Positions 1 through 8,924 are shown, numbered from the stretch's first letter. The stretch: DNA of 64,000 bases from Flavobacterium sp. IMCC34852 (GCF_030643905.1 NZ_CP121446.1:620001-684000), one strand, 5' to 3'. Notes: generated by a model not told the origin, from the sequence alone. Made by a program: numbers and translations.

Positions 1-129
1 AATTACTCTTTTGCGTTTTTTATCGGCTAGCTTTGCTTCAATATTGCCCCAAAGATCATCAGCAGGGCTGACTTCATAATCTTTGAACTTTTCTTGAAAA
101 AGTCTGTCTATGTTCTTTTTATCATTCAT
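1..129 (-). CDS. Anti-sigma-factor-like protein, N-terminal part (cut by window edge)
   Basis: An open frame of 43 codons starts at an ATG at 129 and runs off the left edge. Its ATG overlaps the TGA of the sigma factor gene (ATGA), so the two are translationally coupled. The visible N-terminus begins MNDKKNIDRLFQEKF and contains a segment resembling SPADDLWGNI. Short acidic and aromatic starts of this kind are usual for the cytoplasmic part of Bacteroidota membrane proteins that follow ECF sigma genes. Calling it an anti-sigma factor rests mainly on position. No membrane segment is visible in the part present. Confidence 0.55.
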   Translation of the reverse strand, partial: MNDKKNIDRLFQEKFKDYEVSPADDLWGNIEAKLADKKRKRVI

Positions 130-677
130 TTTGCAGAAGGAAGCTTTTTGGCTTCTTCGTTTTTGTGTTGTTCTATTTTTTCTTTTAAAATCATTCTGGC
201 TCGTGCCAAGTTTGATTTTGAGGTACCGATATTGATGGTCAGCATTTCAGCGATATCAGCATGGGAATATCCATCGATTACATAAAGGTTGAAAACCAAT
301 CGGTATCTGTCGGGCAATTCTTGAATGATTTTTAACAAATAATCCATAGAAATATAATCGTCCTCAACTTCAACCTCAAAATCCTCGGTTACATCTTCAT
401 TCACTAAACTCAAAAAAGTTTGGCTTCGGTATTGCTGTAACACGTTATTAATCATTATTCGCTTTAGCCAACCCTCAAAAGAACCTTTGAACGAAAACTG
501 TTCAATTTTATTAAAAATCAGTAAAAACCCGTCTTGCAAATTGTCTTGAGCCTCAGTATAATTGCGCGAATACTTTAAGCATACAGCAAACAGTTTTGGC
601 GAATACATTCTATATAACTGTTCTTGTGCTTTTCTATCATTGTTTTTGCAATCATTTATGAGTTGATTTAAATCCAA
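126..677 (-). CDS. ECF RNA polymerase sigma-70 family factor
   Basis: 183 residues, the usual size of an extracytoplasmic-function sigma factor that directs RNA polymerase to a small stress regulon. Region 2 lies in roughly residues 20-85 (LYRMYSPKLFAVCLKYS followed by an acidic AQDNLQDGF stretch). Region 4 with its helix-turn-helix is near residues 115-170 (LPDRYRLVF, then YSHADIAEML, then GTSKSNLARAR). The conserved N-terminus MDLNQLIND begins at a TTG codon. The frame is closed by TGA only two codons upstream and has no ATG before residue 24, so TTG is the likely start. It lies 24 bases after a lipoprotein gene and overlaps the next gene by 4 bases. Confidence 0.9.
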   Translation of the reverse strand: MDLNQLINDCKNNDRKAQEQLYRMYSPKLFAVCLKYSRNYTEAQDNLQDGFLLIFNKIEQFSFKGSFEGWLKRIMINNVLQQYRSQTFLSLVNEDVTEDFEVEVEDDYISMDYLLKIIQELPDRYRLVFNLYVIDGYSHADIAEMLTINIGTSKSNLARARMILKEKIEQHKNEEAKKLPSAK

Positions 678-701
678 TTTTCAAAAATTGATTGTTGTGT
701 T

Positions 702-1109
702 CTATTCGAGTACCGGTATTTCGTATTCTAAATAAATATCGTTTCCTTGTTCGTCTTTTCCTTGCCAAAACTTAAAAACATAGGAGCCATTACTGGTTAC
801 TTGGAAATCGAAAGAGCAAGTTGAAACATCATTTGGGGTTGCTGTACAGTCATTTCTTTCTTCTTTGGCGGTTTCAACCGCTATGGTTCTTTCGTTAAGG
901 TATTTGTGGTAGGAAATTGCATTATAATAATGACAAGTAGTAGGCCTATTGTAGTGCAGTGTAATAGTATAGACTCCTCCTAATGTAAATTCACTCGGGA
1001 TATCAACACTTACTATCGGTCTTAACTCATAACTATAATTAGGACCATCCTCCGGCGAACAAGAATTGAATAAAAAAAATGAGACTAAAAGAAAAAGTAT
1101 TCTTTTCAT
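702..1109 (-). CDS. Putative lipoprotein of unknown function
   Basis: 135 residues with a lipoprotein signal peptide: a basic start, a hydrophobic run of Leu and Phe, and a lipobox ending in Cys17 (FNSC), followed by SPEDG. The mature part is beta-rich with four or five further cysteines (for example THYYN-like and NDCTATPNDVSTCSF stretches), suggesting an exported fold with disulfides. No family was recognised. It sits directly upstream of the sigma/anti-sigma pair on the same strand with a 24-base gap, so it may be co-transcribed with them, but nothing in the sequence shows its job. Confidence 0.75.
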   Translation of the reverse strand: MKRILFLLVSFFLFNSCSPEDGPNYSYELRPIVSVDIPSEFTLGGVYTITLHYNRPTTCHYYNAISYHKYLNERTIAVETAKEERNDCTATPNDVSTCSFDFQVTSNGSYVFKFWQGKDEQGNDIYLEYEIPVLE

Positions 1110-1171
1110 AATAAAGTTAATTTTTGGGTAAGATGAATGTACTTTAAAAAGGTTGCGTTAAATTAATAAAA

Positions 1172-1200
1172 AAACGCCTCGGTTTTTTATCGAGACGTTT
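1172..1200 (-). terminator. Rho-independent terminator of recA
   Basis: A 10-bp stem (arms 1172-1181 and 1191-1200, 9-base loop) lies just past the recA stop. Read on the minus strand every position pairs, one of them U-G, and a U-run follows. Read on the plus strand that position is a C-A mismatch. The asymmetry shows that the hairpin is selected on the recA transcript. Confidence 0.85.
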
Positions 1201-1206
1201 TTTGTT

Positions 1207-2211
1207 TTAGGCATTATTTTCTTTAATGACTTCTTTGATTTTTTGTTCTAATTCATCGGCTAATTCCGGATTGTCTTTGATTAAAACTTTGACAGCATCT
1301 CGACCTTGTCCGAGTTTGGTATCACCATAACTAAACCAAGAGCCGGCTTTTTTAATGATTTCAAATTCAACGGCCAAGTCTAATATTTCACCGGTTTTAG
1401 AAACGCCTTCTCCGTACATGATATCAAATTCTGCCGTTTTGAAAGGTGGTGCTACTTTGTTTTTAACCACTTTGACTTTGGTTCTGTTTCCGATTACGTT
1501 TTCACCATCTTTAATTTGTGACGAACGACGAATATCCAAACGAACGGAAGCATAAAATTTCAAAGCATTTCCACCGGTAGTGGTTTCCGGATTTCCGAAC
1601 ATTACTCCGATTTTCTCTCTCAACTGGTTGATAAAGAAAACCGTACAGTTGGTTTTGCTGATGGTTCCGGTTAATTTTCTCAAAGCTTGTGACATCAAAC
1701 GCGCGTGTAATCCCATTTTAGAATCACCCATTTCGCCTTCAATTTCACTTTTCGGAGTTAGTGCGGCAACCGAGTCAACTACCACAATGTCTATAGCTCC
1801 GGAGCGAATTAAATTTTCTGCAATTTCTAAGGCTTGTTCTCCGTTATCGGGTTGGGAAATGATTAAGTTTTCAATGTCAACCCCTAACTTTTCTGCATAA
1901 TGTCTGTCAAAAGCATGTTCTGCATCTATAAATGCCGCAATACCTCCGGCTTTTTGGGCTTCGGCAATGGCGTGTAAGGTCAGGGTTGTTTTACCCGAAG
2001 ATTCCGGACCGTATATTTCAATGACTCTTCCTTTCGGATAGCCGTTTACTCCTAAGGCTAAATCCAATCCCAATGAACCGGAAGGAATAACTTCAACTTC
2101 TTCAACCGCTTTATCGCCCATTTTCATCACGGTTCCTTTACCGTAGGCTTTGTCTAATTTATCAAGGGTTAGTTGTAACGCTTTTAATTTGGCTTCTTTT
2201 TCTGAACTCAT
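1207..2211 (-). CDS. recA: Recombinase RecA
   Basis: 334 residues, full length for RecA, the ATPase that polymerises on single-stranded DNA, drives strand exchange in homologous recombination and, where present, triggers the SOS response. The Walker A motif GPESSGKT is at residues 68-75, Walker B is the VVVDSV stretch near residue 140, and the DNA-binding L2 region carries [15 protein letters not shown]. The C-terminus is lysine- and glutamate-rich ([10 protein letters not shown]), as in the family. It has its own promoter candidate about 100 bases upstream and a strong terminator immediately downstream, so it is probably monocistronic. Confidence 0.98.
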   Translation of the reverse strand: MSSEKEAKLKALQLTLDKLDKAYGKGTVMKMGDKAVEEVEVIPSGSLGLDLALGVNGYPKGRVIEIYGPESSGKTTLTLHAIAEAQKAGGIAAFIDAEHAFDRHYAEKLGVDIENLIISQPDNGEQALEIAENLIRSGAIDIVVVDSVAALTPKSEIEGEMGDSKMGLHARLMSQALRKLTGTISKTNCTVFFINQLREKIGVMFGNPETTTGGNALKFYASVRLDIRRSSQIKDGENVIGNRTKVKVVKNKVAPPFKTAEFDIMYGEGVSKTGEILDLAVEFEIIKKAGSWFSYGDTKLGQGRDAVKVLIKDNPELADELEQKIKEVIKENNA

Positions 2212-2314
2212 TTTTTAAAAATTTAGTGGCATAAAAATAACGCTTTTTTTAATGTTATAAGATTCAACAAGGAGGAGTTTTGAACAAATTATGCTTCTTG
2301 TGATGCTCTGTTTT

Positions 2315-2343
2315 CAAAGGTAGAAAAGTTTGATACTTAACAA
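2315..2343 (-). promoter_or_regulatory. Predicted recA promoter (Bacteroidota type)
   Basis: On the minus strand a TTG at 2343-2341 is followed after 18 bases by TACCTTTG at 2322-2315, matching TTG-N(17-23)-TAnnTTTG. It would give a leader of about 100 bases before the recA ATG. No convincing LexA-type palindrome was found beside it. Confidence 0.6.
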
Positions 2344-2448
2344 GTACACTAAAAGTGTCTATTTTCTGAAAATTATATAATGTTTTTGATTCTGAAGTGT
2401 GCTTCATGCTTTGATTTTTACTTACTTTTGTCTACAATTTTTTACCGT

Positions 2449-3183
2449 ATGGAAAAACTTATATCGTACCCGATTTCAGTGATTTACTATTTGTGTTTCG
2501 GATTGACACTGGTCATTTTTCACCCTATTCAGTGGGTTTGTTTCAATGTTTTCGGCTATCAAGCGCACAAGAAAAGCGTAGACTATTTGAATTTTTTCTT
2601 AACCAAATGCACCAATATTTTAGGAACTACTTATACTTTTGAAAACAAAGAAATCATTCCGAAAGGCGTTCCGATTATTTTTGTAGCCAATCACCAAAGT
2701 TTGTTTGATATTATCGGAATCATTTGGTATCTGAGAAGATTTCATGCCAAGTTTGTCAGCAAAAAAGAATTAGGTAAAGGGATTCCGAGTGTTTCTTATA
2801 ATTTAAGAAATGGTGGATCTATTTTGATTGACAGAAAAGATCCGAAACAAGCTATTCCTGTCATCAAAGGCTTATCTGAATATATTGAAAAACACAAAAG
2901 ATCAGCTGTTATTTTTCCGGAAGGAACACGAAGTAAAAACGGAAAGCCAAAAGAGTTTGCTCAAAGTGGGTTAAAAATCTTATGTAAATACGCTCCGTCT
3001 GCTTATGTTGTGCCCATTACCATTAATAATTCATGGAAAATGGTTAAATTTGGTGCTTTCCCAATGGGTTTAGGGAATAGTTTGCAATTTATCATTCATG
3101 AACCCATGGCCGTCAAAGATTTTTCATTTGAAGAATTAATGCAAAAAACAGAACAAACAATAATACAATCTATAAAAAATTAA
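2449..3183 (+). CDS. plsC: 1-acyl-sn-glycerol-3-phosphate acyltransferase (PlsC family)
   Basis: The enzyme adds the second acyl chain to lysophosphatidate to make phosphatidate, the membrane phospholipid precursor. From the ATG at 2449 it is 244 residues. It has the HX4D catalytic motif in NHQSLFD (His82, Asp87) and the FPEGTRS motif at 156-162, with a hydrophobic N-terminal anchor. A longer frame begins at 2380, but a TACTTTTG -7 box lies at 2423-2430 inside that extension, so 2449 is the better start, with a leader of about 12 bases. Its stop is 3 bases before the acyl-ACP desaturase gene, so the two form a lipid-synthesis operon. Confidence 0.9.
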   Translation: MEKLISYPISVIYYLCFGLTLVIFHPIQWVCFNVFGYQAHKKSVDYLNFFLTKCTNILGTTYTFENKEIIPKGVPIIFVANHQSLFDIIGIIWYLRRFHAKFVSKKELGKGIPSVSYNLRNGGSILIDRKDPKQAIPVIKGLSEYIEKHKRSAVIFPEGTRSKNGKPKEFAQSGLKILCKYAPSAYVVPITINNSWKMVKFGAFPMGLGNSLQFIIHEPMAVKDFSFEELMQKTEQTIIQSIKN

Positions 3184-3186
3184 ACA

Positions 3187-4176
3187 ATGCCTCAAAAAAA
3201 TGTAAGACTGGAAGTGATGCAATTTCTGGAAAAAGATGTCGATAAGTTTGTCGATGATTTCTTAATTCCGGTCGAAAAAATATGGCAACCGTCAGACCTT
3301 CTTCCCAATTCAGAAAGTGAACATTTCTTTGATGAATTAAAAGAATTAAGAGAAATAGCTAAAGATTTACCGTATGATTTTTGGGTAGTTTTGGTAGGAG
3401 ATACCATTACCGAAGAAGCATTGCCAACCTATGAAGCGTGGTTGATGGATGTTGAAGGCGTTGACAATGTAGAAAGAAACGGTTGGTCAAAATGGGTTCG
3501 CCAATGGACCGGTGAAGAAAACCGTCACGGTGATTTGTTGAATAAATACTTGTACTTATCCGGAAGAGTAAACATGCGAGAAGTGGAAATGACAACACAT
3601 CACTTAATCAATGATGGTTTTGACATAGGAACCGGCAGAGATCCTTATAAGAACTTTGTTTACACCAGTTTCCAGGAATTGGCAACTTATATTTCGCACA
3701 ATCGCGTTTCGCAAATTGCCAAACAATACGGCGACAAAAAATTATCCAAGTTGTGCAAAATGATTGCCGGAGACGAAATGCGTCACCACCATGCTTATTC
3801 GGAATTTGTAAACCAAATTTTCAAAGTAGACCCTAGTGAAATGATGCTGGCTTTTCAATACATGATGAAACAAAAAATCACCATGCCGGCCGTTTTCTTG
3901 AGAGAATCAGGAGAAAAAATAAGTACTGCTTTTGAAGAATTTTCTAATTCGGCTCAAAAAATCGGGGTCTACACAGCAGCAGATTATGTGGATATCTTGA
4001 GAAAATTAACCGAAAAATGGGAGATAGACAAGATTACTAATCTAACAGCCGAAGCGGAAAAAGCAAGAGATTATTTGATGAAATTGCCCGACCGCATGGC
4101 CAAGATTTCAGAAAGATTAGTGTTGCCGGATGAAACCAAAATTTTCAAATGGGTTGAACCCGCTTTATCCCGATAA
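3187..4176 (+). CDS. Acyl-[acyl-carrier-protein] desaturase
   Basis: A soluble ferritin-like di-iron desaturase that puts a double bond into an acyl chain carried on ACP, using O2 and reduced ferredoxin. It has 329 residues. The two diagnostic iron motifs are EENRH at 110-114 and DEMRH at 196-200, with a further Glu in SFQELATYISH near 163. It is the plant stearoyl-ACP desaturase/DesA type, not the membrane histidine-box type. It follows plsC by 3 bases, so the pair probably sets membrane unsaturation and acylation together. A terminator follows directly. Confidence 0.93.
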   Translation: MPQKNVRLEVMQFLEKDVDKFVDDFLIPVEKIWQPSDLLPNSESEHFFDELKELREIAKDLPYDFWVVLVGDTITEEALPTYEAWLMDVEGVDNVERNGWSKWVRQWTGEENRHGDLLNKYLYLSGRVNMREVEMTTHHLINDGFDIGTGRDPYKNFVYTSFQELATYISHNRVSQIAKQYGDKKLSKLCKMIAGDEMRHHHAYSEFVNQIFKVDPSEMMLAFQYMMKQKITMPAVFLRESGEKISTAFEEFSNSAQKIGVYTAADYVDILRKLTEKWEIDKITNLTAEAEKARDYLMKLPDRMAKISERLVLPDETKIFKWVEPALSR

Positions 4177-4185
4177 ATAAAATAT

Positions 4186-4209
4186 AATCCTTTCCGAAAA
4201 GAAAGGATT
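4186..4209 (+). terminator. Terminator after the plsC-desaturase operon
   Basis: A perfect 9-bp stem AATCCTTTC/GAAAGGATT with a 6-base loop is followed by a run of T. It lies 10 bases after the desaturase stop. Confidence 0.88.
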
Positions 4210-4228
4210 TTTTTAACTCCAAAAACAA

Positions 4229-4873
4229 ATGTCTGTAATTGATAAAACCATCCTTTTTGTAAAGCAACAACTTGAAAATGCTGAAGGTGGCCATGACTGG
4301 TTTCACATTGAACGCGTTTATAAAAATGCTTTACGGATTGCCCAAGAAGAGGCTTGTGATTTGACTGTAGTTAAACTGGGCGCGTTACTCCACGATATTG
4401 CCGATAGTAAATTCCATGATGGAGATGAAACTGTTGGTCCGAAAACCGCTCGTACTTTTTTAGAATCCGAAAAGGTTGATGAAGCAACGATTGTTCATGT
4501 GATAAATATTATCGAAAATATTTCGTTTAAAGGCGGAAACTTCGAAAAGAAATTTTGTTCTATTGAACTCGAAATAGTTCAAGATGCTGATAGATTGGAT
4601 GCGATTGGTGCAATAGGTATTGCCAGATGTTTTAATTATGGAGGATTCAAAAACCGTGCACTTTACAATCCGGCGATTCAACCCAAACTGAACATGACCA
4701 AAGAAGAATACAAGAATTCAGACTCACCAACGTTGAATCATTTCTATGAAAAGTTATTGTTGTTGAAAGACAAAATGAATACGCCAACCGGCAAAAAATT
4801 AGCGGAAGCCCGACACCAATATATGGAAAGCTTCCTGTCGCAGTTTTATGCCGAATGGGAAGGAGAAAAGTAG
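4229..4873 (+). CDS. HD-domain phosphohydrolase
   Basis: 214 residues of the HD superfamily of metal-dependent phosphohydrolases, closest in appearance to the YedJ-type proteins. The metal ligands are visible as His in HDWFHIERV near residue 26, the His-Asp doublet in ALLHDIADS at 55-56, and the late Asp in VQDADRLDAIG. The remainder is alpha-helical. The physiological substrate of this subgroup is not clear from sequence; nucleotides or phosphorylated metabolites are possible. It is preceded by a terminator and lies convergent to the crotonase gene. Its TAG stop is embedded in the short-repeat spacer at 4871-4905. Confidence 0.85.
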   Translation: MSVIDKTILFVKQQLENAEGGHDWFHIERVYKNALRIAQEEACDLTVVKLGALLHDIADSKFHDGDETVGPKTARTFLESEKVDEATIVHVINIIENISFKGGNFEKKFCSIELEIVQDADRLDAIGAIGIARCFNYGGFKNRALYNPAIQPKLNMTKEEYKNSDSPTLNHFYEKLLLLKDKMNTPTGKKLAEARHQYMESFLSQFYAEWEGEK

Positions 4874-4905
4874 TGGTCAGTGGTCAGTTTTTAGTAAGCA
4901 GTAAA
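4871..4905. repeat. Heptamer-like spacer repeat, word GTCAGTG
   Basis: Immediately after, and including, the TAG stop of the HD gene are two tandem copies of GTCAGTG, then decayed units (TTTAGTA, AGCAGTA). It is the same type of spacer as those at 7191-7265, 13940-13977 and elsewhere, but with a different word. It is also the only one between convergent genes. Confidence 0.6.
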
Positions 4906-4921
4906 AAACCGAACACTAAAA

Positions 4922-5704
4922 TTATTTTCCGGTAAATGAAGCCTTTCTCTTTTCTAAAAATGCTGTGGTGCCTTCTTTAAAATCTTCGGTGCCAAAGCAT
5001 TTACCAAAATTTCTGATTTCTACATCATAACCGTCAACATCGTGTTTGTAATTGGCATTAATCGCTTTGATTGCTTTGCCGATAGCATTCGGTGAATTAC
5101 GCATTATTTTGCCGGCAATGCCTTTGGTGAATTCTAATAATTCGGCTTGAGGGACAACGTGATTGACTAAACCATATGATTTTCCTGTTTCTGCATCAAT
5201 CATTCCAGCAGTCATAATCATTTCCATAGCGCGTCCTTTTCCAACCAATTGAGGCAAACGTTGCGTTCCGCCATAACCGGGAATTACGCCTAATGATACT
5301 TCAGGCAATCCCATTTTGGCATTGTCGGAAGCCACTCTGAAATGACAAGCCATCGCCAATTCCAATCCGCCACCAAGCGCAAAACCATTGACGGCTGCAA
5401 TGACAGGCGTTTTCAATTTTTCTACAAAGTCAAACAATAATTCTTGTCCTTGAGCGGCCAATTGCGCACCTTCTTCAATAGAGAAATTAGCAAATTCCGA
5501 AATATCAGCACCGGCCACAAAAGCTTTTTCGCCTTCACCGGTAATGATAATCACTCTTACTTCTGAATTGTTTTCCAAGTCCTCAAAAGCATCATGCAAT
5601 TCTTGAATAGTAGCTTTGTTCAAAGCATTTAATTTTGAAGGACGGTTGATAGTAATTTGTCCGATGCCGTTGTCTGTGGCAACGATTATGTTTTCAAAGT
5701 TCAT
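4922..5704 (-). CDS. Enoyl-CoA hydratase/isomerase (crotonase family)
   Basis: 260 residues. Both catalytic glutamates of true hydratases are present 20 residues apart, Glu115 (GGGLELA) and Glu135 (GLPEVSLGV). The oxyanion-hole loops AGADI and the GYGGTQRLP motif are also present. This fits hydration of short-chain 2-enoyl-CoA in fatty-acid or amino-acid breakdown. It lies 12 bases after the histidine kinase gene on the same strand, with no functional link apparent. Substrate chain length cannot be told from sequence alone. Confidence 0.9.
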   Translation of the reverse strand: MNFENIIVATDNGIGQITINRPSKLNALNKATIQELHDAFEDLENNSEVRVIIITGEGEKAFVAGADISEFANFSIEEGAQLAAQGQELLFDFVEKLKTPVIAAVNGFALGGGLELAMACHFRVASDNAKMGLPEVSLGVIPGYGGTQRLPQLVGKGRAMEMIMTAGMIDAETGKSYGLVNHVVPQAELLEFTKGIAGKIMRNSPNAIGKAIKAINANYKHDVDGYDVEIRNFGKCFGTEDFKEGTTAFLEKRKASFTGK

Positions 5705-5716
5705 AGGTTGTGTATT

Positions 5717-7183
5717 TTATTTAACAATAGGAAGCGACACCATAAAAGTTGAGCCTTTTTCCGGTTCGGTTTCAAAAGTAATAGTTCCTTTGTAATTTTC
5801 GATGATGTTTTTGATAATTCCCAATCCCAATCCCATACCGCTTGTTTTGGTGGTGAATTTAGGTTCAAAAATATGTTCTGTGTTATCGGCATCAATACCG
5901 ATTCCATTGTCTTTAACCGAAATGATTACGTTGTCTTCTTCTTCATTAACAGAAACCAAAATAGCTTTTTCTGCTTGCTCTTCCGGTATGGCCTGAATGG
6001 CATTTTTGACCAAATTAGTGATAATACGGATAAGTTGGGTTCTATCCATTACAGTAATAATTTCTTCGGAATTGCTTTCGAAGGCAATAAAATCTTCATT
6101 AAAAATATCTAATGAAAATTCTACCACTTCTACCACATTCAAGGTCTCATTTTGCTGCGCCGGCATAGAAGCAAAGTTAGAAAATGCCGAAGCCACAGCA
6201 CTCATGGTATCAATCTGCTGAATCAGTGTTTTGGAATAGTCATTCAGTTTTTGTTTTAACTCCGGGTCATTCGGGTCAAATTTTCGCTGGAAACTTTGTA
6301 CCGTCAAACGCATTGGCGTCAACGGGTTTTTGATTTCGTGTGCCACTTGTTTCGCCATTTCACGCCAAGCCTGTTCACGTTCACTTTGGGCCAACATGCT
6401 GGCACTTTCTTCTAATTTGTCTACCATTTGATTATAAGCATTAATCAAAGAGTTGATTTCCTTGCTGTTGGCTTCAATGACGATTTTCTCGTTCTTTTGG
6501 TTCAAACTCGTTTCGTTGATTTTATCTGAGATGGTTTTCAGCGATTTGGTAATGTAACTCGCCAAGAAATAAGCCAAAGCAAACGCAATGACTAACATAA
6601 AGGAATACACCTGACTCAATCGCAATAAAAATTCGCGCAATTCGGTTTCATAAAACCCATCGTCTTCTACATAAGGAATATTCAAAATACCGAGTGGTTT
6701 GAATTTATCGTCTTTGATTTGACTATAAGAAGAACGGTTTTTTACACCGTCAATGTTCTTGATATCCACATATCTTTTGTCGACAGAAGACTGAACGAGT
6801 TTGAGAATGTAATTCGGAATAGGCGGTGCTACTTTGTCAACGGAAAAAGAAGATTTGGAAGATTTAACCAATTTTCCTTCGAGTGAATAAATATTGATTT
6901 CCAAATTGTGAATATCCGAAAGCTCGTGAATTTTGTCTTTAAAAATCAACTTCAAATTTTCGGGCGTCAACGGATAAGTTGTAGTGGAAAGGACATAATT
7001 GATATGTTCTTTGATGGCAAACTCTTTTCGGTCTAAACGCTCTTGATGGTAATCTTTGGCTTCATTCTTAAATTGAATAATCGAAATAGAAGCCATCAAA
7101 ATCGAGGCAATCAATATCAATATAATCATCGACAGGAAAATCCTGGTGCGAAGGGAAAGCATTGATAGTTTGATGTTTAGCAT
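5717..7183 (-). CDS. Membrane-bound sensor histidine kinase
   Basis: 488 residues. A first membrane segment (about residues 15-36) and a second (about 193-210) flank an extracytoplasmic sensor region of some 155 residues. A HAMP-like linker follows, then the phosphoacceptor motif HEIKNPLTP (His282) and a catalytic domain with NLVKNAIQAIPEE (N box), DNGIGID and GMGLGLGIIKN (G boxes). The HEIKNPLTP motif and overall layout resemble NtrY-type kinases. No response regulator gene is adjacent, so its partner is elsewhere. An alternative in-frame ATG lies 7 codons in. It follows hemJ through a repeat spacer. Confidence 0.92.
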   Translation of the reverse strand: MLNIKLSMLSLRTRIFLSMIILILIASILMASISIIQFKNEAKDYHQERLDRKEFAIKEHINYVLSTTTYPLTPENLKLIFKDKIHELSDIHNLEINIYSLEGKLVKSSKSSFSVDKVAPPIPNYILKLVQSSVDKRYVDIKNIDGVKNRSSYSQIKDDKFKPLGILNIPYVEDDGFYETELREFLLRLSQVYSFMLVIAFALAYFLASYITKSLKTISDKINETSLNQKNEKIVIEANSKEINSLINAYNQMVDKLEESASMLAQSEREQAWREMAKQVAHEIKNPLTPMRLTVQSFQRKFDPNDPELKQKLNDYSKTLIQQIDTMSAVASAFSNFASMPAQQNETLNVVEVVEFSLDIFNEDFIAFESNSEEIITVMDRTQLIRIITNLVKNAIQAIPEEQAEKAILVSVNEEEDNVIISVKDNGIGIDADNTEHIFEPKFTTKTSGMGLGLGIIKNIIENYKGTITFETEPEKGSTFMVSLPIVK

Positions 7184-7190
7184 TGATTCA

Positions 7191-7265
7191 GTGATTGGTA
7201 ATTAGAGATTAGTAATTAGTAAAAGCATTCTTTGAGCCAATCACTAATTACTAGTCACTAATTAC
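7191..7265. repeat. Heptamer spacer repeat, word TAATTAG, forming a long hairpin
   Basis: The hemJ-kinase spacer is a series of degenerate heptamers (GTAATTA, GAGATTA, and complements TAATTAC, TAGTCAC). The left arm 7198-7220 and right arm 7243-7265 are reverse complements over 23 positions with two mismatches. The hemJ TAA stop (7264-7262) lies inside the right arm. A stable RNA hairpin would form between the two coding regions. Confidence 0.75.
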
Positions 7266-7801
7266 TTTTTTTCTCTTATTCTTTTATAAAATTTAAAGCC
7301 CAGCATAATCAGCACCGAAAATAAAACGATACCGACCACGCCGTAAATCCAGTTGAAAGCGTTTTTTAAAATTACTAAAAAAACTACCGCAAAAAGGATA
7401 ATAGTAGCGCCTTCATTCCACAGTCGCATAAAGTTGGAGTTGTATTTGAATTCGTTATTTTGTAACTGATTATAAATTTGATGGCATTTGAAATGATAGG
7501 CAAACAATAAAACCACAAAACCCAATTTGACTTGCATCCAAGGCATCTGTATCCATTCAGGCATTAAATGTAACAACCACAAAGCAAAAATTGTTGCCAA
7601 AACTGCACTCGGCCAAGTGATGATATACCAAAGGCGATAGGTCATAATTTTGTATTGCTTGAGTAAGATTTCCCGCTCGGGAGAAGGCTTGTCGTTGGCT
7701 TCAATTTGGTACACAAACAAGCGAACAATGTAAAACAAACCTGCAAACCAAGTGATCACAAAGATGAGGTGTAATGATTTAATGTAATTGTAGAGTTCCA
7801 T
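7262..7801 (-). CDS. hemJ: Protoporphyrinogen oxidase HemJ
   Basis: 179 residues with about four membrane helices. The N-terminus carries the conserved pattern with His11 (LHLIFVITWFAGLFYIVRL) and the YRLWYIITWP segment of HemJ. HemJ oxidises protoporphyrinogen IX to protoporphyrin IX in the membrane and replaces HemG or HemY in many bacteria. It lies 8 bases downstream of hemH on the same strand, which places the last two steps of heme synthesis together and supports the call over a generic CopD-like protein. Its stop codon lies in the repeat spacer that follows. Confidence 0.88.
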   Translation of the reverse strand: MELYNYIKSLHLIFVITWFAGLFYIVRLFVYQIEANDKPSPEREILLKQYKIMTYRLWYIITWPSAVLATIFALWLLHLMPEWIQMPWMQVKLGFVVLLFAYHFKCHQIYNQLQNNEFKYNSNFMRLWNEGATIILFAVVFLVILKNAFNWIYGVVGIVLFSVLIMLGFKFYKRIREKK

Positions 7802-7809
7802 GTAAACAA

Positions 7810-8823
7810 TTATTTACTCCAATCTTTTACCCAATTCGCCACGACTTGACACCATTCATCTTCATCATTCAAACATGGCACGGCAAAGAATTCTTCTCCT
7901 CCGTTTTCTTTGAATTCTTCATGGGCACGCATGGCTATTTCTTCCAAAGTTTCTAAACAATCGGAGACGAATGCCGGTGTTACAACCGCTAATTTTTTGA
8001 TTCCTTTCTTTGGCATTTTATTGATTTCAACATCGGTATAAGGCGTTAACCATTTGTCACCGGCCAAACGGGATTGAAAGGTTTGGCTGTATTTATCTTC
8101 CGGAATTCCGAGTAATTCAACCACTTGTCGAGTCGTTTCATAACATTGGTGGCGATAGCAAAATTCATGCGCCGGCGATGGTGTTATGCAGCATTTATTA
8201 TCGATAGTACAATGGGATTTGGTTACATCAGTCTTGCGAATATGACGTTTCGGAATCCCGTGGTAAGAAAACAATAAATGATCATATTCAAAGCCTTCCA
8301 AATGTTTCTTAATCGAGTTGGCTAAAGCTTGGATAAAATCGGGTTTGTTGTAAAAAGCAGGCACTTTGGTGATGGTCATTTCCGGGAAATGCTTTTGTTG
8401 CAATTCATCGGCTAAAGCCCAAATGGTTGTAGTCGAAGCCATCGCATATTGCGGATACAAAGCCAACAACATTACTTCGGTTACGCCTTTGTCCTTTAAC
8501 TCTTGCAAGCCTTTTTGAATCGTCATAGAACCGTAACGCATGGCCAAAGCCACGGGAACATCAACTAATTTTGATACTTTTTGGTGCATTTTTTTAGAAA
8601 TCACAATCAGCGGCGAACCTTCATCGGTCCATATCTGGCTGTAAGCTTCCGCCGATTTTTTCGGTCGGGTTTGTAAAATAATGCCGCGAACCAAAAGCGC
8701 TCTTAACAAATACGGCACATCAATCACGTATTTATCCATTAAAAATTCATCTAAATAAGGCTTTACATCTTTTGGGGTTGGACTTTCCGGTGATCCTAGG
8801 TTGACTAATAATACTCCTTTCAT
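7810..8823 (-). CDS. hemH: Ferrochelatase
   Basis: The last heme step, insertion of Fe2+ into protoporphyrin IX. From the ATG at 8823 it is 337 residues and begins MKGVLLVNLGSPESP, the family N-terminus. The frame can be extended upstream to 8919, but those residues are lysine-rich and unlike the family. The catalytic His lies in LLFSYHGIPKRHIR, and a CCITPSPAHEFCYRHQC stretch has several cysteines, as in ferrochelatases that may carry a [2Fe-2S] cluster. It sits between the AraC regulator and hemJ on the minus strand. Confidence 0.95.
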   Translation of the reverse strand: MKGVLLVNLGSPESPTPKDVKPYLDEFLMDKYVIDVPYLLRALLVRGIILQTRPKKSAEAYSQIWTDEGSPLIVISKKMHQKVSKLVDVPVALAMRYGSMTIQKGLQELKDKGVTEVMLLALYPQYAMASTTTIWALADELQQKHFPEMTITKVPAFYNKPDFIQALANSIKKHLEGFEYDHLLFSYHGIPKRHIRKTDVTKSHCTIDNKCCITPSPAHEFCYRHQCYETTRQVVELLGIPEDKYSQTFQSRLAGDKWLTPYTDVEINKMPKKGIKKLAVVTPAFVSDCLETLEEIAMRAHEEFKENGGEEFFAVPCLNDEDEWCQVVANWVKDWSK

Positions 8824-8924
8824 TTTGGCAATTTTATTTTTTTTATAAAAGTAATGAAACTTCTTTTTTTGACTTTGGGTTGTTAAATTCTTTATCGATA
8901 ATGAGATATACGAAATCAATCCGA

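Noticed and set aside
1147..1158. AAAAGGTTGCGT word shared with 32785-32796
   Set aside because: Twelve bases shared in two AT-rich spacers; too short to treat as a repeat family on this evidence.
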